Both the position numbers and the translations under genes were made by a program. This document shows positions 1 to 7,687 of a DNA stretch of 64,000 bases, in pieces. The DNA lies in NCBI GenBank assembly GCA_965200685.1, contig OZ241379.1, positions 3,968,001 through 4,032,000 of the forward strand. The letters are read 5' to 3'. The stretch comes from Bin5 sp965200685 (GTDB taxonomy: Bacteria; Chloroflexota; Anaerolineae; Caldilineales; Caldilineaceae). Under the pieces are notes generated by a model. The model was given only the letters and a program-made list of their open reading frames with translations. It had not been told where the DNA came from and did no database searches. How positions within the stretch are numbered: position 1 is the first letter of the stretch; each line of letters opens with the position of its first letter.

Positions 1-122
1 TCTTGTATGATAGATTATCATAGAGATTTTGGTTATTTATGTCTATACGAAAATTACTCATATGTAATTATAATACCAAGTATAGGTTTTGGCCAGTAGA
101 AGATTCATGGAGATCAATATTC

Positions 123-989
123 ATGGTAAACCGCACACGCATGCGCGAAAAGCTCGGCCGCGTCTTTGTCGACCAACAGGCCGAGGTCTTGTCAGAAGTC
201 ATCTACGATGCGTACCATGATCTGGTACGCGCCGATGACTTTAATGAGCTTAAAGGGATCGTCAAGGAGCTGGCAGAGGCACAACAGCACTTAGCGAAGG
301 CACAACAGCGTACCGAACAACGCGTAGAGGAACTAGCAGAGACGCAACAGCGCACTGAACAGCGCGTAGAGGAACTAGCGAAGGCACAACAGCACCTAGC
401 AGAAGCACAACAGCGCACCGAACAACGCGTAGAGGACCTAGCACAAGCACAACAGCGCACCGAACAACGCGTAGAGGACCTAGCACAAGCACAACAGCGT
501 ACCGAACAACGCGTAGGGGAACTAGCAGAGGCGCAACAACACACCGAACACGCGCTCCAGCAACTGACCCGACAGATGGGCGGACTGGCTCGCCAGCTGG
601 GAGGTATGAGCGACCGCATGGGCGGGGACCTAGAAGAAGTGGCCGCCATTATGATCCATGATGTGCTGGAGCATGAGTTCGGATGGCAGATAGATGAACT
701 CGACCGCGCTTGGCAGATGTGGAATGGCGAAGAGGAAGAGATCGATGTTTTCGGTCAGGCCCATGATCCTTTGCGGCCGGATACGACCTTATGGATAGTG
801 GGAGAGGTGAAGTTCAATCTGACGATGCGCGATGTAGAACGCTTTACCTTTTTGCTCGCCCGTGCTGCCAGACACCTAGAAGGAGAAATCGTTCCCGTCT
901 GTTTCAGTTATCGTGTGCGTCCAGCTGTGCGCGAGGCCACTAAGATGGCGGGCTATCATCTTGTCCTCTCCAATGGACGCATTATGTAG
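123..989 (+). CDS. coiled-coil PD-(D/E)XK nuclease-like protein, copy 1
   Basis: 288-residue protein in three parts: a short N-terminal region starting MVNRTRMREKLG, a long coiled coil of 14-residue units of the form LAQAQQRTEQRVED (two heptads each), and a C-terminal domain with EEIDVFG followed by WIVGEVKFNL. The D...ExK spacing in this last part fits a PD-(D/E)XK nuclease fold of the DUF1626/DUF3782 kind. The start at 123 is chosen because homology to the next gene begins there; the 28 codons upstream are not shared. The substrate is unknown, and in this family nuclease activity is mostly inferred from the fold. The coiled coil suggests oligomerisation. It is a near-identical tandem paralog of the gene at 1272-2195 but with fewer repeat units. 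Confidence 0.75.
   Translation: MVNRTRMREKLGRVFVDQQAEVLSEVIYDAYHDLVRADDFNELKGIVKELAEAQQHLAKAQQRTEQRVEELAETQQRTEQRVEELAKAQQHLAEAQQRTEQRVEDLAQAQQRTEQRVEDLAQAQQRTEQRVGELAEAQQHTEHALQQLTRQMGGLARQLGGMSDRMGGDLEEVAAIMIHDVLEHEFGWQIDELDRAWQMWNGEEEEIDVFGQAHDPLRPDTTLWIVGEVKFNLTMRDVERFTFLLARAARHLEGEIVPVCFSYRVRPAVREATKMAGYHLVLSNGRIM
435..518 (+). repeat. 42-bp coding tandem repeat, 2 exact-phase units
   Basis: Units begin at 435 and 477 (GACCTAGCACAAGCACAACA...). Each encodes 14 coiled-coil residues. Degenerate units extend on both sides, from about 270 to 560. Confidence 0.8.
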
Positions 990-1271
990 CCTGATGAGAT
1001 ATCAACCTCTCTGTTTGAAGACCTAGCACAAAGATCAAGCATCAATGAACTCGGTCACTGGGCAATCAAAGGGAGAAATAGTAGCCACCTTGCGCCGCAC
1101 TTAACTACAGACCTATCAGTAACCGACCGGTGGTATCATGCTCCACCACAGTTTGTATAATTAGAATATTTGTGCTGTAATTCGATAAACAGATTCAGTT
1201 GAGGGTCAATGAAGAGCATGTCCTCGCATATCTGTTTATTACTAGATTCAGATACATGGAGATCAATATTC

Positions 1272-2195
1272 ATGATGAACCGCACACGCATGCGCGAAAA
1301 GCTCGGCCGCGTCTTTGTCAACCAACAGGCCGAGGTCTTGTCAGAAGTCATCTACGATGCGTACCATGATCTGGTACGCGCCGATGATTTCAATGAGCTC
1401 AAAGGGGTCGTCAAGGAACTGGCAGAGGCACAACAGCACTTAGCGAAGGCACAACAGCGTACCGAACAACGCGTAGAGGAACTAGCAGAGACGCAACAGC
1501 ACCTAGCAGAGGCACAACAGCGCACCGAACAACGCGTAGAGGACCTAGCACAAGCACAACAGCGCACCGAACAACGCGTAGAGGACCTAGCACAAGCACA
1601 ACAGCGCACCGAACAACGCGTAGAGGACCTAGCAGAGGCACAACAGCGCACCGAACAACGCGTAGAGGACCTAGCACAAGCACAACAGCGCACCGAACAA
1701 CGCGTAGGGGAACTAGCAGAAGCGCAACAACACACCGAACACGCGCTCCAGCAACTGACCCGACAGATGGGTGGACTGGCTCGCCAGCTGGGAGGTATGA
1801 GCGACCGCATGGGCGGGGACCTAGAAGAAGTGGCCGCCATTATGATCCACGATGTGCTGGAGCGTGAGTTGGGATGGCAGATAGATGAACTCGACCGTGC
1901 TTGGCAGATGTGGAATGGCGAAGAGGAAGAGATCGATGTTTTCGGTCAGGCCCATGATCCTTTGCGGCCGGATACGACCTTATGGATAGTGGGAGAGGTG
2001 AAGTTCAATCTGACGATGCGCGATGTAGAACGCTTTACCTTTCTGCTCGCCCGTGCTGCCGGCCACTTGGAGGGAGAAATCGTTCCCGTCTGTTTCAGTT
2101 ATCGTGTGCGTCCGTCTGTGCGCGAGGCCACCAAGATGGCCGGCTATCATCTTGTCCTCTCCAATGGACGCCTGGTAGCGGGCGGAGGACACTGA
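1272..2195 (+). CDS. coiled-coil PD-(D/E)XK nuclease-like protein, copy 2
   Basis: 307-residue paralog of the protein at 123-989, with the same N-terminus (MMNRTRMREKLG), coiled coil and C-terminal EEIDVFG...GEVKFN nuclease-like motif. Identity continues for about 25 bases upstream of the start (GGAGATCAATATTCATG in both), so the duplication carried its translation start region. This copy has four in-phase 42-bp units against two in copy 1, and a different C-terminus (GRLVAGGGH against GRIM). The 282-base gap between the copies is AT-rich and holds a TATAAT at 1156-1161 but no clear -35 box. ATG codons at 1272 and 1275 are both possible. Function unknown; the nuclease assignment rests on the motif only. 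Confidence 0.75.
   Translation: MMNRTRMREKLGRVFVNQQAEVLSEVIYDAYHDLVRADDFNELKGVVKELAEAQQHLAKAQQRTEQRVEELAETQQHLAEAQQRTEQRVEDLAQAQQRTEQRVEDLAQAQQRTEQRVEDLAEAQQRTEQRVEDLAQAQQRTEQRVGELAEAQQHTEHALQQLTRQMGGLARQLGGMSDRMGGDLEEVAAIMIHDVLERELGWQIDELDRAWQMWNGEEEEIDVFGQAHDPLRPDTTLWIVGEVKFNLTMRDVERFTFLLARAAGHLEGEIVPVCFSYRVRPSVREATKMAGYHLVLSNGRLVAGGGH
1542..1709 (+). repeat. 42-bp coding tandem repeat, 4 units
   Basis: Units begin at 1542, 1584, 1626 and 1668, exactly 42 bases apart and nearly identical. They are the expanded version of the array at 435-518 and encode the coiled coil. Confidence 0.85.
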
Positions 2196-2238
2196 TCACG
2201 TCGCTATTGCTGCGATATATGCTGCTGCCTCATCACCT

Positions 2239-3585
2239 TCATCCCTGTAGAAGCGGATCATCTACCGCTACCTGCCAGCGTTCCAGCTCCCGTTCCAAGC
2301 GTTCTCGCTCAGCCGATACGCTCCTCTCCTGCGACAGATCGTTCAGCTCCCAAGAGTCCGATGCGATGTGGAAAAGCTGGGTGCGCTCGCTGCCTACGTC
2401 ATTGTCCCGCCGATAGGTGATCAGCTTCCAGGCCTGATCCTGCACCATGCGCTGAATATGTCTATAGACCGAATGAACATACTTGCGGCTCCCTGTTGCT
2501 GTCCCGTCCAGCAGAGGAGAAAGACTGCGAGCATCGACATGTCCGGGGATTTTGATACCTGTCAGTTCGCACAATGTCGGGTAGACATCATAGGTATGAG
2601 TGAGAGCGTTCACCCGCTTACCCTGTGGCACGCCCGGTCCCCGCAGCAACAGAGGTACCCGCACACTGTGATCGTACAGGTTTTGCTTCCCTATCAGCCC
2701 ATGCTGCCCAACAGCCAGCCCATGATCCGCAGTATAGACGACAATAGTGTTTTCTGCTAGGCCATTGCGCGCTAGCGCAGCCAAGATTTCGCCAATCTTC
2801 TCGTCCATATCAGAGATCATCCCGTAATATTCGGCGATATGGCGGCGCATCTCCTCTGGCGTGCGTGGGAAGTCTGCCAATTTTTCGTCCCGTATCCACA
2901 TTTCTCCGTTATCAAAAGGATGCTCACGCCTGAAGTTGGCTGGCAGGGGCATGGCGTCCGCTGCGTAGACATCAGCCCAGTCTGCTGGCGGCGTACGCGG
3001 GTCATGCGGCGCGGTGAACGCACAGTAGAGAAAGAACGGCTGCTCGCCATCGTGCCGCTCCAGAAAGCGAATGGCGGCGTTGCCGAACAGGTCTGTGGAG
3101 AATTGGTCGCCGGTCTGTCGGCGGCTTTTCTCATATATACCGGTCGGATCATAGTCCTGCACAGATACGGCGAAATGGCTGTCCATGCCGCCGAAGAATA
3201 TATTCTCCGCGTCGGCAAAGGAGCGGGCAAAGCTGGTTGTGTCGTTGTGCCATTTCCCAGTAGCAAAGGTTGTGTAGCCGTGCTGGCGGAATAGCTCGGC
3301 CAGATAGGTGTAGGTCGGGTCAAGTGTTTGCAGACCCTGGCGGTCGTCCACCTCATTGCTGATGGATGCTCGGAAGACATGGGCACCTGTGTGGATGCAG
3401 GCACGGGTTGGTATACAGACAGCTCTGCTCAGGCCGCCCATGTGATAATTCTGCCAAAAGGATGTGCCGTCGGCGCAAAGCCGGTCTAAGGTAGGTGTCT
3501 GCACTGTGGGGTCGCCGAAGGCACGCAGTGCCGATGCCCGGTGGTCGTCGGCAATGAGGAAAAGAACATTGGGACGGGTTGACAT
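2239..3585 (-). CDS. type I sulfatase
   Basis: 448-residue sulfatase of the alkaline phosphatase superfamily. The N-terminus RPNVLFLIADDHR supplies the calcium-binding Asp pair. C57-I-P-T-R61 is the C-x-[PS]-x-R signature in which Cys becomes formylglycine. Later KWHN and a TADHG motif complete the family pattern. No signal peptide is visible, so it is probably cytoplasmic or exported in another way. The likely substrate is a sulfated glycan or other sulfate ester; which one cannot be told. GGAGAA lies 5 bases before the ATG. It is the last gene of a minus-strand run with a small membrane protein and a GH3-type glycosidase, which fits sulfated polysaccharide breakdown. No formylglycine-generating enzyme gene is in the window. 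Confidence 0.9.
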   Translation of the reverse strand: MSTRPNVLFLIADDHRASALRAFGDPTVQTPTLDRLCADGTSFWQNYHMGGLSRAVCIPTRACIHTGAHVFRASISNEVDDRQGLQTLDPTYTYLAELFRQHGYTTFATGKWHNDTTSFARSFADAENIFFGGMDSHFAVSVQDYDPTGIYEKSRRQTGDQFSTDLFGNAAIRFLERHDGEQPFFLYCAFTAPHDPRTPPADWADVYAADAMPLPANFRREHPFDNGEMWIRDEKLADFPRTPEEMRRHIAEYYGMISDMDEKIGEILAALARNGLAENTIVVYTADHGLAVGQHGLIGKQNLYDHSVRVPLLLRGPGVPQGKRVNALTHTYDVYPTLCELTGIKIPGHVDARSLSPLLDGTATGSRKYVHSVYRHIQRMVQDQAWKLITYRRDNDVGSERTQLFHIASDSWELNDLSQERSVSAERERLERELERWQVAVDDPLLQG

Positions 3586-3636
3586 CTGGATTCTCCAATC
3601 TGAAATGGCGAGAGAAGCCTCTCTTCGTAATTCGAT

Positions 3637-4215
3637 CTAACGATCTTTCAGTGCGGTCAGCCAAGCGCGAATGGCAGCCTCATCGGCTTGTCCCCGACGA
3701 CGCTGCCAGCGCACCAATCCGAGGCCGAGAAAGGGTAAAAGTGCTGGCAGCAGAAATGGCAACGCGTCCTGTACTGTGCTTTCTGGTGTGGCTCGCAGGC
3801 CCCCGGCCACCAGCATGGCCAGGGCCAACAGAACACTGCAGCCGACCCATACGAGCACGTACAGGCGGGCGACCGGGTGTAGCTGAAAGTGGCCTACCAA
3901 GCGGCTATCCTCACCGTCCGCTTGAAGCAGCCCGTAGAAGACCGGGGCAAACACGCCATGCTGATTGGAACGGCGCGGATGGATCTCGATTTTCACGCCT
4001 CGCCCGGCCACCCGGCCCACAACCTCCTCACTGGACGCCAAGGCCGTCTTAATTCGCTGCGCGGCCTCGTCCGGTTCTCCGGCCAACCATAGGGTAATCT
4101 GCCGCTGCCCCGGCGTCCACAGGAAGGAAAAAAAAGATCCTCGCCCGGCCGCCCGCCTCGTTGAATGTAAACGGGCCGATTGTGTGGCCTTGCGAATCAT
4201 CTCCGGAAGTTTCAT
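3637..4215 (-). CDS. hypothetical two-helix membrane protein
   Basis: 192 residues, family not recognised. The N-terminal about 110 residues are soluble and mixed alpha/beta, with many basic residues at the start. Two hydrophobic segments follow at about 113-132 (LYVLVWVGCSVLLALAMLV) and 145-162 (LPFLLPALLPFLGLGLV), then a basic RWQRRRGQ stretch and a short tail. The topology suggests a hairpin membrane anchor with the soluble part on one side. AAAGGG precedes the ATG. It lies between the GH3-type glycosidase gene upstream and the sulfatase downstream on the same strand, so it may be co-transcribed with them. No function can be assigned. Confidence 0.6.
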   Translation of the reverse strand: MKLPEMIRKATQSARLHSTRRAAGRGSFFSFLWTPGQRQITLWLAGEPDEAAQRIKTALASSEEVVGRVAGRGVKIEIHPRRSNQHGVFAPVFYGLLQADGEDSRLVGHFQLHPVARLYVLVWVGCSVLLALAMLVAGGLRATPESTVQDALPFLLPALLPFLGLGLVRWQRRRGQADEAAIRAWLTALKDR

Positions 4216-4316
4216 AGGCCCTTTGACACTGGGAGCACGAATGTCGGGTCGCTCGGATCACTGCTCCAGACCGTCACGTTACCGCGTCCGCGCCACTGCA
4301 AAATCTCTGGTGTTTG

Positions 4317-7300
4317 CTATTCTACCCGAAACTGCAACCACACCAAGGGGATCAGCATTCCGATGATGACAACTGGCGCGCTACCCCAGGGGTAGAGATT
4401 AAGCTGAAGCCACATGCCGCCGGGGATGAGCCCAACGCCATAGAAAATGTACGCGCTCCAGCCGACGATCATTGCCCATAGCAGACGATAAACGAGCATC
4501 TGTCGGGGCATGACCCGTACCAGCACCACCAGTAGCAAGGCCAGTACCACCAGTTGGGTGATCAGAGCGATCGCCAGCGTAATCCTATCAACGCGAACGG
4601 GCGGCATCTCAACGCCGGGAGCGGCCATCACAGATGTTGAGACCGCTTCTGTCGTCGGCCCAGCTATCCTCTCCGGTGGGGGGAGAACGGGCAACGGCGT
4701 GGGTTCTGGATTGAAAATCGAAATCTGGGCACTGTCCGTCTCCACATTCGGATCCGGAAGGCGTACCCGAATCTCTGTACTGACAATCGCTTCCACACTG
4801 TGGACCGCGATTAGAAGGGTGCCAGGTCTCTCCAATAGTACTGATTTGCGAGCAACACCACCACGGGTCGCCACCGGCTCCGACTGCAAGGCAAATTCAT
4901 CGCCCTCATAGATCAGCCGAAAGTGTACCGGTGTTCCGTCGGGCACAGAATTCCCGTTGCGGTCCAGAATCGGGCCAGCCTCTATCTCCAAGCTATCGCC
5001 GATAGACAGGCCAGCCTGTGTAATGACCATCCTGCCATCTTCCGCCTCTTCCGTGACAATCTCCTCGTTCAAAAGTGTCATGCCAATTTGCTGATTTGGA
5101 TCCGGCTCCAGCCTCTCAATCAGATTGCTGAAGCGGGTGCCGGGTACACTGACAGGCGGCGCACCGTTGCCCGTCTGCGCGCGGAACAGAGCGCGCACAG
5201 ACTCCTCCAGAAATGGCTGACTCTTGGCGTATGCTCCCAGATAGGCGGTCAATTTGCTGATCTCTGTCGAGTCGAAGAAGTACGGTTCATTGAGCGCGAT
5301 CACCACAAATTTCCTCCCGTGCAGCCGGTCGCCACGCAGGCGCAGAAACTGTTTCACCGCGTCACTGCTCGCGAAATTTGCCACATCCACATCCAGCATC
5401 GCAAAGATCAGCCACTCAGCATTGAGAATCTCCTCCTCCAGTCTAGTTGCCAGCGCGGGCCTGGCCGTACCGTTGAGGATAGAGTTCAACTCTTCAAACG
5501 TTCGGCTATGTACTCGTTCCGGTTGCAATTGACCCGTCGCATCCGGGCCGTAAAACTGCAGCATAATCTCTTCCAAGGCAGTATACTCAACAGCCGATAC
5601 AGCGGGACAGTCATCGCACTCCCGCAAGATACGGCTGTCAGTAAAGATCAGGATGTCCTCGTCTTCGCCCGGTGGGGCAGGCAAAGGGTTGGGCAGACCC
5701 GGGGAATCGGGGAAAAAGACTGTCAGGGCCTCTCGGGCCACCTGCCCAAGCAGTGCCTCCGCATCCTCCTGATGACTAGAACGAAAACCGGTCTGCAGAT
5801 CCAGTGGCCTCACCAGCACATCCTCAATGTCAATCATAAGCGGCCTATCCAAGTCCTCTGTCTCCCTAGTCTCAACAGAATCGCCCGCAGCATACAACCG
5901 TAATTTCAAGCGCAAAATCCGACGCAGAGACTCATCAACCCGGGCCGCAAAACCCGCATCGCTTGTATAGCGCTCGCGGAAGAAGAGAATCGTCTCCTTG
6001 ATATTGGCCCTAGCATCCGCCCAACTTGCAGGGGAAAAATCTGCCAGATAGAGCAGATCGTTGCCGGCCAGAAACGCGTCCAGCGCGATGCGGCGGCTGG
6101 GGAATTCCTGTAAAGTGGGGTCGTAGTAGCGGCGCACGGCCAGGACACCCAAGGCGTCACTCATCAGAATGCCACCCTGTTCTCGCCAAGGCGCAAACTC
6201 ACTCAGGCCGAGGAGTATGCCCAACTCTTGTGCTAGACTGATTGGAGGGGTCCGCTCTCGGCCGCCCTGAAAGCTGCTGAAACGGATGTGGCCGGACATC
6301 AGGGCCTCCGTGGCAGTCATATCCCCATCAGACCGCAGAATCCCGGACGCGCGTTCGGTGACAGCCGCGAACGGCGGTAATTCAATACGCAGGAGTTCCT
6401 GCGGGCTCTTCTGAATCGTAGCCACTTCTTCATGCAGCCGCCGGTCTGTACCACCCAAGCCCGGGAAATGACCGGCCACTGTCGCCACCTGGCCGGCACT
6501 ACCCCGATGAACGCCGGACACATATGCCTTGCCCATCCGCCCCACCCAAAAAGGATCACCGCCAAACGTCACCAATCCAGTAACCAGATCCGGCCGTGGC
6601 TGTTCCAGCACGTCCAAGATCGGACCCAACAGCAGATTCACTCCCACACTGTGCAGTTCACGGCCCAGAATGGCAGCTATCTCCTCTACTAGGGCCGGAT
6701 TCCAAGTAGCACCCAATGCCATCTGCGACGGGATATCGGTAAAGCCGGCACGCAGCGCGGTTTCTGGCAGGCCATCACCCCTCTGGTTCACGCCAATCAG
6801 CAGCGGGAGTTGAAGAGGTAACTGCTGGTCCAAGGCAAAGGGCAAATTGTCCGGGATGACCAGAATACTTTTTAACGGATTGAGCGCATCTGCTTGGGAA
6901 AGGTAGATGCCATAAGCCAATGCCTGAAGCCGGTTTGTAAGCCGAGCGACCTCCTCCGGCGTAGCACCACCGAGGTTGCTAAAGTTGCGGTTTTGCGGGC
7001 TGATGACCACGCCTCCCACCCGGTACTCCTCAATCAGCTCGGCGATATCGCTCCTTGGCCCGATCCGGTTGCCCTGAAACTCAACCACAAACAACTGCCC
7101 TACCCGGTCAGCGACAGTCATCCCGGCGAATATGCGGTCGATCCGGTCCTCTAAAATCTCATCCGGGCCAGGGGTAGGTGGAAGCGTGACAGAAGGCGTT
7201 GGGGAGGGGGGCAGGGCCGTACTCGTATCCGTCGGTTGTAGCAGTGAAGGTGTAACCGTCCCAACAGGGGTTGCAATCTCTTGAGCAATGACAAGGTCAA

Positions 7301-7427
7301 ACAAGTTGGCCCAAAAACCCATTCCCCCTAACACTACTATGATCAGCAGAAGGACAACTCGACCGGACAGCCCTGCCCCCCAGTCCCTGATTCGATTGGT
7401 TCCACGCAGATACCAGGGAATCTTCAT
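4317..7427 (-). CDS. membrane-anchored glycoside hydrolase family 3-type protein
   Basis: 1036 residues. One transmembrane helix near the N-terminus (VVLLLIIVVLGGMGFW) is followed by a Pro/Thr/Ser linker and then a GH3 TIM barrel (MTVADRVGQLFVVEFQGN; SQMALGATWNPALVEEI; GHFPGLGGTDRRLHEE; GGILMSDALGV, where Asp is the expected nucleophile). A second alpha/beta region and Ig-like segments follow, and the last about 90 residues hold three hydrophobic helices. GH3 enzymes of this kind are beta-N-acetylhexosaminidases or beta-glucosidases. The usual KHFPG lysine is Gly here, so specificity may differ or activity may be weak. A longer reading back to 7619 exists, but the start at 7427 is preferred because the extra residues look unlike a signal and a TATAAT lies 7 bases before this ATG. 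Predicted to face outward. Confidence 0.8.
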   Translation of the reverse strand: MKIPWYLRGTNRIRDWGAGLSGRVVLLLIIVVLGGMGFWANLFDLVIAQEIATPVGTVTPSLLQPTDTSTALPPSPTPSVTLPPTPGPDEILEDRIDRIFAGMTVADRVGQLFVVEFQGNRIGPRSDIAELIEEYRVGGVVISPQNRNFSNLGGATPEEVARLTNRLQALAYGIYLSQADALNPLKSILVIPDNLPFALDQQLPLQLPLLIGVNQRGDGLPETALRAGFTDIPSQMALGATWNPALVEEIAAILGRELHSVGVNLLLGPILDVLEQPRPDLVTGLVTFGGDPFWVGRMGKAYVSGVHRGSAGQVATVAGHFPGLGGTDRRLHEEVATIQKSPQELLRIELPPFAAVTERASGILRSDGDMTATEALMSGHIRFSSFQGGRERTPPISLAQELGILLGLSEFAPWREQGGILMSDALGVLAVRRYYDPTLQEFPSRRIALDAFLAGNDLLYLADFSPASWADARANIKETILFFRERYTSDAGFAARVDESLRRILRLKLRLYAAGDSVETRETEDLDRPLMIDIEDVLVRPLDLQTGFRSSHQEDAEALLGQVAREALTVFFPDSPGLPNPLPAPPGEDEDILIFTDSRILRECDDCPAVSAVEYTALEEIMLQFYGPDATGQLQPERVHSRTFEELNSILNGTARPALATRLEEEILNAEWLIFAMLDVDVANFASSDAVKQFLRLRGDRLHGRKFVVIALNEPYFFDSTEISKLTAYLGAYAKSQPFLEESVRALFRAQTGNGAPPVSVPGTRFSNLIERLEPDPNQQIGMTLLNEEIVTEEAEDGRMVITQAGLSIGDSLEIEAGPILDRNGNSVPDGTPVHFRLIYEGDEFALQSEPVATRGGVARKSVLLERPGTLLIAVHSVEAIVSTEIRVRLPDPNVETDSAQISIFNPEPTPLPVLPPPERIAGPTTEAVSTSVMAAPGVEMPPVRVDRITLAIALITQLVVLALLLVVLVRVMPRQMLVYRLLWAMIVGWSAYIFYGVGLIPGGMWLQLNLYPWGSAPVVIIGMLIPLVWLQFRVE

Positions 7428-7434
7428 CGGTCCA

Positions 7435-7463
7435 ATTATACACCATTGACGAAAATACCAGAA
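7435..7463 (-). promoter_or_regulatory. promoter of the GH3-type gene, probably giving a leaderless mRNA
   Basis: On the minus strand TATAAT (7440-7435) is preceded at 17 bases by a weak TTCTGG. Seven bases separate the -10 box from the ATG at 7427, so transcription should begin at or next to the start codon. No Shine-Dalgarno sequence is present. Confidence 0.45.
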
Positions 7464-7559
7464 TGGACGATGCCAGACGCCGGCAACACCAGGAGCGAGA
7501 AGTTCATAGAGAACGGAGGGCAGTACCCCGAACCACTGCCAAAACAGCAGTGGTTTTGC

Positions 7560-7588
7560 TGGACAGATCCAGGCACAACGAGTATAAT
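7560..7588 (+). promoter_or_regulatory. uvrB promoter
   Basis: TGGACA (7560-7565), a 17-base spacer and a perfect TATAAT (7583-7588). This predicts transcription from about 7595, roughly 90 bases before the uvrB start. No LexA-type palindrome could be identified with confidence. Confidence 0.65.
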
Positions 7589-7687
7589 ACCATGAAGAAC
7601 GCGAACAGAGGTTCCACAAAACCAGTGGCCGCTGATCGGTAACTGCAGTTGCACCGGCTACTGACCACTACAATGATGGAGCCAGAG

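Noticed and set aside
203..649. Long minus-strand frames opposite the coiled-coil genes (also 1352-1840)
   Set aside because: They are read opposite the 42-bp repeats, are rich in Cys-Ser-Arg runs from the complementary repeat, and have no RBS; the plus frames carry a recognisable coiled coil and nuclease motif.
4923..5903. 326-codon plus-strand frame opposite the GH3-type gene
   Set aside because: No recognisable domain or RBS; the opposite strand has the glycosidase motifs throughout.
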